Positions 1 to 5,783 of a stretch of DNA of 5,783 nucleotides are shown here, piece by piece (position 1 is the stretch's first letter; every line of letters starts with the position of its first letter). The translations under genes and the position numbers were made by a program. The notes beneath the pieces are model-generated. The model was not told where the DNA came from and searched no databases. It worked only from the letters and a program-made list of their open reading frames with translations. The stretch is from NCBI GenBank assembly GCA_945929285.1, contig CAMEOC010000080.1, forward strand, positions 1 to 5,783. The letters run 5' to 3'. This DNA is from an uncultured Mucispirillum sp. GTDB taxonomy: Bacteria > Chrysiogenota > Deferribacteres > Deferribacterales > Mucispirillaceae.

Positions 1-1137
1 AAACTCAGTTGGTGGTTTTGCCCTATTATCTTCTTCTAATGCACGGCGAAGCCATACAAACTGTTTATCTTCTTTTGGGTTAAATATGCGGCCTTCTTTA
101 TAAGCCCAGTGAGCTGCCACCCCTTCTTCTGCTATTTGGTGCATTTTTTTTGTGCGGATTTGAAATTCCACCATCATACCACCAGGGCCCATTACTGTTG
201 TATGTATAGACTGGTACATATTTGCTTTTGGGTTTGCAATATAGTCTTTTATTCTATGGGGTATAGGTGTCCATAAAGAGTGGATAATACCAAGGGCAGA
301 ATAACAGTCTGATTTTGTTTCTACAATAACCCGTAAAGCAAGCAGGTCAAAAATATCTTCAAAGGCTGTGCCTTTTTTAATTATCTTTTGGTAGATGCTG
401 TAAAAATGTTTTGGTCTGCCAGATATTTTCCCATGAATATTGGCTTTTTCTAAAGCAAGGGAAATAATATCCTTTACTTCGCCTAGATATTCTTCCCGCT
501 CCCCTCGTTTCATTTTTACTTTTTGGTGTATTTCATAATACATATCTGGGTTTAATACACGAAAAGCTCTATCTTCAAGCTCCCATTTTATCCAGGCAAT
601 ACCAAGCCTGTCAGCAAGGGGAGCATAAATATCCATAGTTTCTTGGGCTATTCTCCTTTTTTTATCTTCCCTTAGGCTTTCTATGGTTCGCATATTATGA
701 AGCCTGTCAGCTAGTTTTATAATAATAACACGAATATCATCGCTCATGGAAACAAGCATTTTTCTAAAAGATTCTGCCTGTTTTTCTTCCTTTGACTGAA
801 AAGGTATTTTGCTAATTTTTGAAACTGCATCTACTAAAAATGCAACTGGAGTGCCAAACATTTCTTCAATTATTTCATAGGTGGTATTAGTATCTTCAAT
901 GGTATCATGCAAAAGCCCTGCAATAATACAGTCCACATCCATTTTCATTTCAGCAAGAATATAGGCAACATTTAAAGGGTGGGAAAGGTAAGCTTCGCCA
1001 CTTTGGCGTAACTGCCCCCTGTGCTGCTGGGCAGCATATACATAGGCTCTATTTAATTTATCTATCTGGGCTTCAGGGTTGTTACTTAAAACTTTATCCT
1101 GAATATCCATAAGTCTTATTGTCTTTTTTATACTCAT
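1..1137 (-). CDS. rel: RelA/SpoT-family bifunctional (p)ppGpp synthetase/hydrolase, C-terminus cut off by window edge
   Basis: This cytosolic stringent-response enzyme makes (p)ppGpp from ATP and GTP/GDP and hydrolyses it with a metal-dependent HD domain. The 379 visible residues align without gaps to the numbering I know for Streptococcus Rel. Hydrolase residues are R44, H53, H77-D78, E81-D82 (in HDTIEDT) and D144 (in KLADRLHN). Synthetase residues are G240, R241, K243, H244, D264, Y308 and H312. The RIKD sequence at 295-298 is the RXKD form found in bifunctional enzymes rather than the EXDD of monofunctional RelA, so both activities are expected. The regulatory half (TGS and later domains, roughly another 350 residues in relatives) lies outside the window. 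The ATG at 1135-1137 is the furthest upstream possible start, because an in-frame TAA lies four codons before it; its ribosome-binding site is weak. It lies downstream of recJ on the same strand and has its own promoter. Confidence 0.95.
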   Translation of the reverse strand, partial: MSIKKTIRLMDIQDKVLSNNPEAQIDKLNRAYVYAAQQHRGQLRQSGEAYLSHPLNVAYILAEMKMDVDCIIAGLLHDTIEDTNTTYEIIEEMFGTPVAFLVDAVSKISKIPFQSKEEKQAESFRKMLVSMSDDIRVIIIKLADRLHNMRTIESLREDKKRRIAQETMDIYAPLADRLGIAWIKWELEDRAFRVLNPDMYYEIHQKVKMKRGEREEYLGEVKDIISLALEKANIHGKISGRPKHFYSIYQKIIKKGTAFEDIFDLLALRVIVETKSDCYSALGIIHSLWTPIPHRIKDYIANPKANMYQSIHTTVMGPGGMMVEFQIRTKKMHQIAEEGVAAHWAYKEGRIFNPKEDKQFVWLRRALEEDNRAKPPTEF

Positions 1138-1162
1138 AGTTTCAACCGTTATAATAATATGT

Positions 1163-1191
1163 ATTATAAAGTGTAATTACTTAACTATCAA
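1163..1191 (-). promoter_or_regulatory. Sigma70-like promoter of rel
   Basis: Read on the minus strand, TTGATA (1186-1191) is followed after exactly 17 bases by a perfect TATAAT (1163-1168). The predicted start is near 1156, giving a leader of about 19 nt before the rel ATG. It fills most of the 68-bp recJ-rel gap, so rel can be expressed apart from recJ. The match is seen in sequence; activity is inferred. Confidence 0.7.
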
Positions 1192-1205
1192 GTATTTTAA
1201 TTAAA

Positions 1206-2963
1206 TTATTCTGATTTTTTTATATCTTTTAAATTAAGCTGTATGGTTTTTGTGTTTTTCCAGGTGTTATGAACCAGTGAAAAAAGTATATCAAACTCAT
1301 CATTTTCTGCCATTATCTGCTTATACTCTTTCATATTAAACCCAATGGCATCAAAAAGCATACCTTTTTTTTCAAATATACATTTTAAGTGGTTTTGCTC
1401 TTTTCCCACAAAGGTTTCATACTGGTATTTGGAAACTTTCCTCATGAAAAATACAGGCTCTTTATTACCCTGACCGTAAGGCTCTAGTTTTTCTAAATAC
1501 TGCATTATTTCACTGGTTATATCTTTTGAATCTATTTTAGCATCAATTAAAATCTCTGGAATAAAATCTTCCTGTTTTAAATTTTTCTGCACTATCTCAT
1601 TAAATTTTGCTCTAAATTCTTCTAAATTTTCTTTTGCTATTTTTACACCTGCTGCATATTTATGGCCGCCAAAGGATATAAGTAAATCTGAAAGGTTGCT
1701 TAAACCCTCATATAAATGAAAACCTGGAATACTTCTTGCAGAGCCTTTATATACTCCATTATCGTTAGTTAATATAATAGTTGGCCTAAAATATTTATCT
1801 ACCACACGGGAAGCCACTATCCCTATTACACCTGGGTGCCAGTCATCAGAAGCCACCACTATGCCGCCATTATCTTCTGCATATCTGTTTGTTTCAATAA
1901 TATCAAAAGTCTGCTGGAGAATATCACGCTCTATCATCTGCCTGTATTTATTTTCATTATCCAGCTCAACAGCTAAATTTTTAGCTTCGTTTCTATTTTG
2001 TGTAACAAGTAATTTTAAGCTTTTATCAGAACTTGCCATTCTACCCATGGCATTTATCCGCGGTGCTATTTGAAAGCCAATATTTGATGTTTTCATTTTC
2101 TTAATAGTGCTAAGGCTGTCTATTACTTTCTTAAGCTCATCAATACCTATACGCACACTATCACCACTCATAGGCTCTAAACCATGGCGGACAAATATTC
2201 TGTTTTCATCTATTAAAGGCATAACATCTGCAATAGTACCAAGGGTTACAATATCTAAAAGATTTCGTATATTTGGAGCATCTTTTTGAAAAAAGTTATA
2301 CTTTCGTAAAGTAAACCTTAAAGCCATAACCACTTTAAAAGCAACCCCAACCCCTGCTAGATTTTTATTGGGGTAAGTATCGTTTTCACGCATAGGGTTC
2401 ACTATGGCATCAGCTGCTAAAGGTAGCTCTTTTGAAGGCTGGTGGTGGTCTGTAATTATTATATCCATACCTATTTCTTTTGCTAAAAGAACTTCATCTA
2501 TGGCACTTATGCCACAGTCTACTGTAATAATTAAATCTGTTCCACGCTCTTTTATTTCCCTTATTGCATCTTTATTAAGGCCATAGCCTTCTTCAAGCCT
2601 GTTAGGTATATAATATGTTACATTTGCCCCGCACTGCATTAAAAATATATACATTAAAGCAGTAGCTGTAACACCATCCACATCGTAATCACCATATATA
2701 CATATACTTTCATGGTTCATAACTGCTTTTGCTATTCTTTCTGCTGCTTTTTCCATGTCTAAAATATCAAAAGGGTTACGCAGGGATTTTAATGAGCCGT
2801 TGAAAAAAAGGTCTATATCATCTTTTGTGGCAATACCTTTTTTAATCATAAGTTCTGCAATAGGTGCAGGTATATTGTTTTCACTTACTACTTTTTTTAG
2901 TAACTGATTATCAACTTCTTCATATTTCCATCTATATTTTATGCTTCTATATTCTTTATCCAT
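1206..2963 (-). CDS. recJ: Single-stranded-DNA-specific 5'-3' exonuclease RecJ
   Basis: RecJ degrades single-stranded DNA 5' to 3' in recombination (RecF pathway), mismatch repair and replication-fork processing. From a start at 2963 the protein has 585 residues, close to the usual family length. The DHH-domain motifs are DYDVDG (92-97), DCG (149-151) and DHH (172-174), the Mn-binding acids and histidines. These are followed by NLAGVGVAFK, DVMPL (246-250) and APRINAMGR (300-308). The DHHA1 domain carries WHPGVIGIVASR (375-386) and GGHKYAAG (432-439). A C-terminal OB-like part contains EPYGQGNKEPVF (494-505). The frame stays open to an ATG at 3128, adding 55 low-complexity Lys/Ile/Tyr/Asn residues. 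I reject that extension because the family begins near the 2963 Met and the extra part overlaps the birA promoter. No clear Shine-Dalgarno precedes the 2963 ATG, so the exact start is less certain than the identity. Confidence 0.95.
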   Translation of the reverse strand: MDKEYRSIKYRWKYEEVDNQLLKKVVSENNIPAPIAELMIKKGIATKDDIDLFFNGSLKSLRNPFDILDMEKAAERIAKAVMNHESICIYGDYDVDGVTATALMYIFLMQCGANVTYYIPNRLEEGYGLNKDAIREIKERGTDLIITVDCGISAIDEVLLAKEIGMDIIITDHHQPSKELPLAADAIVNPMRENDTYPNKNLAGVGVAFKVVMALRFTLRKYNFFQKDAPNIRNLLDIVTLGTIADVMPLIDENRIFVRHGLEPMSGDSVRIGIDELKKVIDSLSTIKKMKTSNIGFQIAPRINAMGRMASSDKSLKLLVTQNRNEAKNLAVELDNENKYRQMIERDILQQTFDIIETNRYAEDNGGIVVASDDWHPGVIGIVASRVVDKYFRPTIILTNDNGVYKGSARSIPGFHLYEGLSNLSDLLISFGGHKYAAGVKIAKENLEEFRAKFNEIVQKNLKQEDFIPEILIDAKIDSKDITSEIMQYLEKLEPYGQGNKEPVFFMRKVSKYQYETFVGKEQNHLKCIFEKKGMLFDAIGFNMKEYKQIMAENDEFDILFSLVHNTWKNTKTIQLNLKDIKKSE

Positions 2964-2965
2964 AC

Positions 2966-2988
2966 TATAAATATATATATATTTTATA
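2966..2988. repeat. AT-only near-palindrome next to the recJ start
   Basis: A run made only of A and T reads almost the same on both strands: TATAAATATAT on the left mirrors ATATATTTTATA on the right with one extra base. It starts 2 nt upstream of the recJ start codon, so the recJ leader RNA could fold into a weak A-U hairpin there. It may equally be chance in an AT-rich intergenic region. Confidence 0.4.
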
Positions 2989-2991
2989 AAA

Positions 2992-3019
2992 TTAATACTC
3001 TCTATTGCACATTTATCAA
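2992..3019 (-). promoter_or_regulatory. Possible recJ promoter
   Basis: On the minus strand TTGATA (3014-3019) is followed after 16 bases by TATTAA (2992-2997), a four-of-six -10 match. It is the best pair I found between birA and recJ and would give a leader of roughly 20 nt. In such AT-rich DNA chance matches are common, so this is tentative. It lies well away from the BirA-like operator, so recJ would not be expected to respond directly to biotin. Confidence 0.3.
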
Positions 3020-3084
3020 TATTTTTTACAAAATTTGTTTTTAGCCTTTTTATTTTTCTTTTTATTTTCATAATATATGTTCTA

Positions 3085-3115
3085 TTGTCACCCTTAATTT
3101 TAATTTGGTTGACAT
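3085..3115. promoter_or_regulatory. Candidate BirA operator (biotin repressor site)
   Basis: TTGTCACCC (3085-3093) and GGTTGACAT (3107-3115) form an imperfect inverted repeat, 7 of 9 positions complementary, around a 13-nt AT-only spacer. The known BirA site is TTGTNAACC and GGTTNACAA separated by 14-16 nt. The right arm matches it at all but the final base; the left arm has C in place of the first A of AACC. The spacer is one base shorter than usual. The right arm contains the -35 box of the birA promoter, the expected position for repression, and the first downstream gene encodes a BirA with a DNA-binding domain. Confidence 0.65.
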
Positions 3116-3137
3116 TTATATTTTGCATATATATATT
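3109..3137 (+). promoter_or_regulatory. Sigma70-like promoter of the birA-bioYBD operon
   Basis: A consensus -35 TTGACA (3109-3114) is followed after 17 bases by TATATT (3132-3137), five of six -10 positions. The start is predicted near 3144, only about 13 nt before the birA ATG. The -35 box sits inside the right arm of the candidate BirA operator, so a bound BirA dimer would block RNA polymerase. Confidence 0.75.
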
Positions 3138-3144
3138 TTTTCAA

Positions 3145-3149
3145 AAGGG
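3145..3149 (+). promoter_or_regulatory. Ribosome-binding site that sets the birA start
   Basis: AAGGG lies 7 nt before the ATG at 3157. It favours this ATG over an in-frame TTG at 3085, which would add 24 hydrophobic residues translated through the operator and promoter. Confidence 0.75.
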
Positions 3150-3156
3150 TAAATTT

Positions 3157-4122
3157 ATGGGTCTAAAAGAAAATATTTTAGAGCTTTTAAGTAGTAAAAG
3201 TGGTGAGTTTGTTTCAGGGGAATATATTGCAGGGCTTTATAATGTAAGCCGCAATTCTATATGGAAAGCTGTAAATGCTTTAAGAAAAAAAGGCTATATT
3301 ATTAATGCCATACAAAATAAAGGCTATATATTAGAGTATAATGATGTTTTTGAAGCCCAGGAAATAAATAAATACATGCAAGCCTCTTTAGCTTTAGAGT
3401 ATATACCAGAAGTTTCTTCCACCAATGATATTATAATGGAGCTTGGTAAAAATAATGAAAAAGAAGGAAAAGTAGTTGTTTCCAATTACCAGTCTGCAGG
3501 CCGTGGCAGAAAAGGCAGAATTTTTTATTCGCCAGAAAATACAGGTATTTATTTTTCCATTCTTTTAAGGCCTAATATACATTTTTCAAAAGCTTTATTT
3601 ATTACAACAGCAGCAGCTGTATCTGTATGTTTAGCTTTTGAAGAACTTTATAATATAAACCCAAATATAAAATGGGTTAATGATATTTATTATAACAATA
3701 AAAAAATAAGCGGTATTTTAACAGAAGCCCATATAGATATGGAAAGTATGGTTATAGACTATGCTGCTTTAGGTATTGGGGTAAATGTATTTACACCGCA
3801 GGATAACTTTCCCAGTGAACTTTTAAATATTGCAGGGGCTGCTTTTAGCAGTAACTTACAAAGCAATATAATAAGAAGTAAGTTAACAGCAAAAATATTA
3901 GATATTTTTTGGGATAATTATAAAAAATTAGAGCAGGTGCTTTATTTTCAAGATTATATAGATAGAAGCTTAGTAACAGGCAAAAATGTATTTATTGAAA
4001 AACAAGGTAAAAAAGAAAAAGCCTTTGTGAAAGATATTACAAAAGATTTTAAACTGCATGTAATCTATGAAAACGGATATGAAGAAATATTAGATTCTGG
4101 GGAGGTTAGCCTTTTATTATGA
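3157..4122 (+). CDS. birA: BirA: biotin--[acetyl-CoA-carboxylase] ligase and biotin operon repressor
   Basis: BirA activates biotin with ATP to biotinyl-5'-AMP and attaches it to the lysine of biotin carrier proteins such as AccB. The two-function type also represses biotin genes when holding biotinyl-AMP. The 321-residue protein matches E. coli BirA in length and residue numbering. An N-terminal winged helix-turn-helix (about 1-60, with SRNSIWKAVNALRKKGY as the recognition part) is followed by the ligase core. This core holds SSTN (87-90), the biotin-binding loop QSAGRGRKGR (112-121, R118 matching the E. coli loop arginine), KWVNDIYY (172-179) and KISGILTE with K183. A C-terminal SH3-like domain covers about 272-321. 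KWVND replaces the E. coli KWPND, which I regard as ordinary variation. The DNA-binding domain and the operator-like repeat upstream point to autoregulation. The stop overlaps the bioY start by 4 nt (ATGA). Confidence 0.95.
   Translation: MGLKENILELLSSKSGEFVSGEYIAGLYNVSRNSIWKAVNALRKKGYIINAIQNKGYILEYNDVFEAQEINKYMQASLALEYIPEVSSTNDIIMELGKNNEKEGKVVVSNYQSAGRGRKGRIFYSPENTGIYFSILLRPNIHFSKALFITTAAAVSVCLAFEELYNINPNIKWVNDIYYNNKKISGILTEAHIDMESMVIDYAALGIGVNVFTPQDNFPSELLNIAGAAFSSNLQSNIIRSKLTAKILDIFWDNYKKLEQVLYFQDYIDRSLVTGKNVFIEKQGKKEKAFVKDITKDFKLHVIYENGYEEILDSGEVSLLL
4099..4105 (+). promoter_or_regulatory. Ribosome-binding site of bioY inside birA
   Basis: GGGGAGG is a strong Shine-Dalgarno core within the birA 3' end. 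It is 13 nt from the bioY ATG at 4119, somewhat long, so ribosomes ending birA at the ATGA overlap may help start bioY. Confidence 0.5.
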
Positions 4123-4661
4123 ATAAAAATAATAATAAAAAAGTAGCTTATGTGGGGCTTTTTGCAACACTTGTTATGGTTGGGGCTTTTATTAAAATAC
4201 CAACCCCTGTTATACCTTTTACTTTGCAGTTTTTATTTGTGTGCTTAGCAGGGCTTTTATTAGGCTCTAAAATGGGGTTTTTAAGTGTATTTATTTATGC
4301 TGCCCTTGGGTTTGCAGGGCTTCCTGTTTTCACAGGTGGTGGCGGTATTGCTTATGTCTTACAGCCTACTTTTGGTTATATAATTGGCTTTATAATGTGT
4401 GCCTTTTTAGCAGGGTTTATATCAGAAAGATTAAAACCTAATATGATAAATTATACCTTATCTGCTGTATGTGGTCTTTTACTGCTTCATATAATAGGCA
4501 TACCTTATTACTATTTTATTTCCCACAATATAATAGAAAATAACTTAACCTTTAAACAAATTTTTCTTTTTTGCTTTATATACACTTTTCCCTTTGATTT
4601 TATATTAAGCTTAATTAGTGCAAGGCTTGCTTTACGGTTAAAGCCCTTTATTAACAGGTGA
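4119..4661 (+). CDS. bioY: BioY, biotin-binding membrane subunit of an ECF-type transporter
   Basis: BioY is the substrate-binding S component that imports biotin, usually with a shared EcfA/EcfA'/EcfT energy module; no Ecf gene is in this window, so the module would be encoded elsewhere or BioY works alone. The 180-residue protein is almost wholly hydrophobic, with about six membrane segments after a short Lys/Asn-rich N-terminus. Family signatures are IPTPVIPFTLQ (27-37), LAGLLLGSKMG (43-53), YAALGFAGLPVFTGGGG (60-76) and QPTFGYIIGF (82-91). Near the C-terminus PFD (158-160) matches the PGD of the family, but the lysine usually three residues after Asp is Leu163. It lies between the ligase/repressor and biotin synthase genes, so uptake and synthesis would be controlled together. 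The stop is 3 nt before the bioB ATG. Confidence 0.93.
   Translation: MNKNNNKKVAYVGLFATLVMVGAFIKIPTPVIPFTLQFLFVCLAGLLLGSKMGFLSVFIYAALGFAGLPVFTGGGGIAYVLQPTFGYIIGFIMCAFLAGFISERLKPNMINYTLSAVCGLLLLHIIGIPYYYFISHNIIENNLTFKQIFLFCFIYTFPFDFILSLISARLALRLKPFINR
4656..4661 (+). promoter_or_regulatory. Ribosome-binding site between bioY and bioB
   Basis: AGGTGA contains the bioY stop codon. Its spacing is only 3 nt to the ATG at 4665 but 6 nt to an in-frame GTG at 4668, so translation of bioB could start at either codon. The difference is one residue. Confidence 0.5.
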
Positions 4662-4664
4662 TAT

Positions 4665-5630
4665 ATGGTGCATAAAATATATGAAAAAGTAATGGATAAT
4701 AAGTTAATTGAATATAATGAAGCACTATCTCTTATAGATGCTCCCCTTAATGTGTTACTAGATTATGCTGATAAAATAAGGCAGAAATTTTGCCGTAATA
4801 TATTTGATGTATGCTCTATTATAAATGCAAAAAGTGGCAAATGCAGTGAAGACTGTAAATTTTGTGCCCAGTCTGCCCATTATAATACAAATATTTCTGA
4901 ATACCCTCTTATTTCAAAAGATGAAATAGTAAAAAATGCCATATATATGGCTGAAAAAGGTGTTATTCGGTTTTCTATTGTAACTTCTGGAAAAGCATTA
5001 AGCCATAAAGAAATAGATATATTATGCCAAGCGATTTCTGAAATAAAATCAAAATGTAATATATCAGTTTGTGCTTCTTTAGGGTTAATAAGTGATGAAA
5101 GCTTTGAAAAGCTTAAAAAAGCAGGTCTTGAAAGAGTGCATAACAATTTAGAAGCCTCTAAAAATTACTTTAAAAATGTATGTTCTACCCACACTTTTGA
5201 AGATAAAGTGAAAGCTTTAAAAGCAGCTAAAAAACATAACCTTTCTGTATGCAGTGGTATGATTATTGGGCTTGGGGAAAACATGGAAGATAGAATAAAT
5301 TTAACCTTTTCTTTAAGAGAATTGGAAGTTAACTCTATACCTGTAAATATATTAACTAACATAAAAGGCACTCCTTATGAAAATAAAATACCTTTAAGTT
5401 ATGATGAAATTTTAAAAACTGTTGCAATTATAAGGTTTATTACCCCTTATGCTTTTATTCGTTTGGCAGGGGGCAGAAACCAGCTGAAAGATAAGGGTTT
5501 TAAGGCTTTTTCTTCTGGAGTAAATGCTGTAATCACTGGAGATATGCTTACAACCAGCGGAATATCCGTTGATGATGATATGGATATGATAAAAAATAAA
5601 GGTTATAAAGTGGAGCTTTTAAATGGCTAA
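4665..5630 (+). CDS. bioB: Biotin synthase BioB (radical SAM), anaerobe-type auxiliary cluster pattern
   Basis: BioB performs the last step of biotin synthesis, inserting sulfur into dethiobiotin by radical SAM chemistry. The 321-residue protein has the SAM-cluster motif C60-x3-C64-x2-C67 in KSGKCSEDCKFCAQS. It also has HNNLEAS (159-165), VCSGMIIGLGE (195-205) and IRLAGGRNQL (265-274). In E. coli the [2Fe-2S] cluster that donates sulfur is held by C97, C128, C188 and R260. Here the last three are kept as C136, C196 and R266, but the first is Ser104, in RFSIVTSG. Two additional cysteines, C43 and C50, occur in FCRNIFDVC just before the SAM motif. This suits the 'Type II' BioB reported for obligate anaerobes, which uses an auxiliary [4Fe-4S] cluster; which residues bind it here is my inference. 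The gene lies 3 nt after bioY, and its end overlaps bioD by 8 nt. Confidence 0.95.
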   Translation: MVHKIYEKVMDNKLIEYNEALSLIDAPLNVLLDYADKIRQKFCRNIFDVCSIINAKSGKCSEDCKFCAQSAHYNTNISEYPLISKDEIVKNAIYMAEKGVIRFSIVTSGKALSHKEIDILCQAISEIKSKCNISVCASLGLISDESFEKLKKAGLERVHNNLEASKNYFKNVCSTHTFEDKVKALKAAKKHNLSVCSGMIIGLGENMEDRINLTFSLRELEVNSIPVNILTNIKGTPYENKIPLSYDEILKTVAIIRFITPYAFIRLAGGRNQLKDKGFKAFSSGVNAVITGDMLTTSGISVDDDMDMIKNKGYKVELLNG

Positions 5631-5783
5631 ATCAGTTTTTATTACAGGAGTAGGCACAGATATTGGCAAAACTTATGTTTCTGCCCTCATTATGAAAAAG
5701 CTAATAAATGAAAAATATAATGCCTGTTATTTTAAGCCTGTATTAAGCGGTGCTGAATATAAAAACGGCTTATTATATGCAGG
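5623..5783 (+). CDS. bioD: Dethiobiotin synthetase BioD, C-terminus cut off by window edge
   Basis: BioD closes the ureido ring of 7,8-diaminopelargonate with CO2 and ATP to make dethiobiotin, the substrate of the neighbouring BioB. Only 53 residues are visible, about a quarter of the usual length. They contain the P-loop GVGTDIGKT (9-17, K16 and T17) and YFKPVLSG (36-43) with K38 and S42, matching the KPVxSG substrate/ATP region of the family. The ATG at 5623 has a GGAG ribosome-binding site 7 nt upstream (5612-5615) and overlaps the bioB stop by 8 nt, so coupled translation is likely. The reading frame is open to the window end. Confidence 0.92.
   Translation, partial: MAKSVFITGVGTDIGKTYVSALIMKKLINEKYNACYFKPVLSGAEYKNGLLYA

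Noticed and set aside
304..309. Possible divergence of Rel at PKANMYQSIHT, with Met where E. coli has Gly
   Set aside because: Met at this position also occurs in Bacillus-type Rel enzymes, so it is ordinary. The coordinates given here are the residue numbers of Y308 and its flank (DNA around 196-228).
1180..1197. Small inverted repeat after recJ as a terminator (TACTT/AAGTA, 7-nt loop)
   Set aside because: The stem is only 5 A/T-rich pairs with no T-run following on the minus strand, so it would not terminate.
1861..2586. Plus-strand open frames of 60-70 codons within recJ
   Set aside because: They lie antisense to well-conserved RecJ motifs, resemble no protein I recognise and have the composition of shadow frames.
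3005..3031. A second BirA-like half-site (TTTTTACAA at 3023-3031) nearer recJ
   Set aside because: The only possible partner, TTGCACATT at 3005-3013, is just 9 nt away and poorly matched; likely chance in AT-rich DNA.
2964..3128. N-terminal extension of recJ by 55 residues to the ATG at 3128
   Set aside because: The added residues are low-complexity and AT-driven, the family starts near the 2963 Met, and the extension would overlap the birA promoter and operator.
3085..3156. Upstream TTG start for birA giving a hydrophobic N-terminus like a signal peptide
   Set aside because: BirA is cytosolic, the ATG at 3157 has a well-placed ribosome-binding site, and the TTG lies upstream of the predicted transcription start.
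4880..5371. Minus-strand open frames of 68 and 88 codons within bioB
   Set aside because: They are antisense to conserved radical SAM sequence and have no sign of independent coding.

Overview
The window is strongly AT-rich bacterial DNA with dense coding. It holds two outward-facing gene groups around one 193-bp divergent intergenic region (2964-3156). On the minus strand lie recJ (single-strand DNA exonuclease) and then rel, a bifunctional (p)ppGpp synthetase/hydrolase that runs off the left edge. On the plus strand lies a biotin operon, birA-bioY-bioB-bioD, that runs off the right edge. No RNA genes, mobile elements or CRISPR arrays are visible.

The organism is probably an obligate anaerobe with low G+C. 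The clearest sign is BioB. It lacks the usual third-cluster cysteine of the aerobic (E. coli-type) enzyme and carries extra N-terminal cysteines, a pattern I associate with the 'Type II' BioB of anaerobes. BirA, BioY and BioD also look clostridial in wording. The recJ-rel adjacency recalls the Firmicutes recJ-apt-relA order, but apt is absent. A Firmicute or another low-G+C gut anaerobe (for example Deferribacterota) is possible; I cannot settle the phylum.

Left half: rel has intact hydrolase and synthetase residues and its own sigma70-like promoter in the 68-bp gap after recJ. RecJ shows all the DHH and DHHA1 motifs. Its start is best placed at 2963, because the longer open frame to 3128 is low-complexity and overlaps the birA promoter.

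Right half: BirA is the two-function type, biotin-protein ligase plus N-terminal winged helix. An imperfect inverted repeat resembling a BirA operator (3085-3115) covers the -35 box of a TTGACA-17-TATATT promoter just upstream of birA. The simplest reading is a self-regulated operon. When biotin is plentiful, BirA-biotinyl-AMP would shut off its own gene together with biotin uptake (BioY) and the last two steps of biotin synthesis (BioD makes dethiobiotin, BioB inserts sulfur). Gene junctions are tight: a 4-nt overlap, a 3-nt gap and an 8-nt overlap, which suggests translational coupling.
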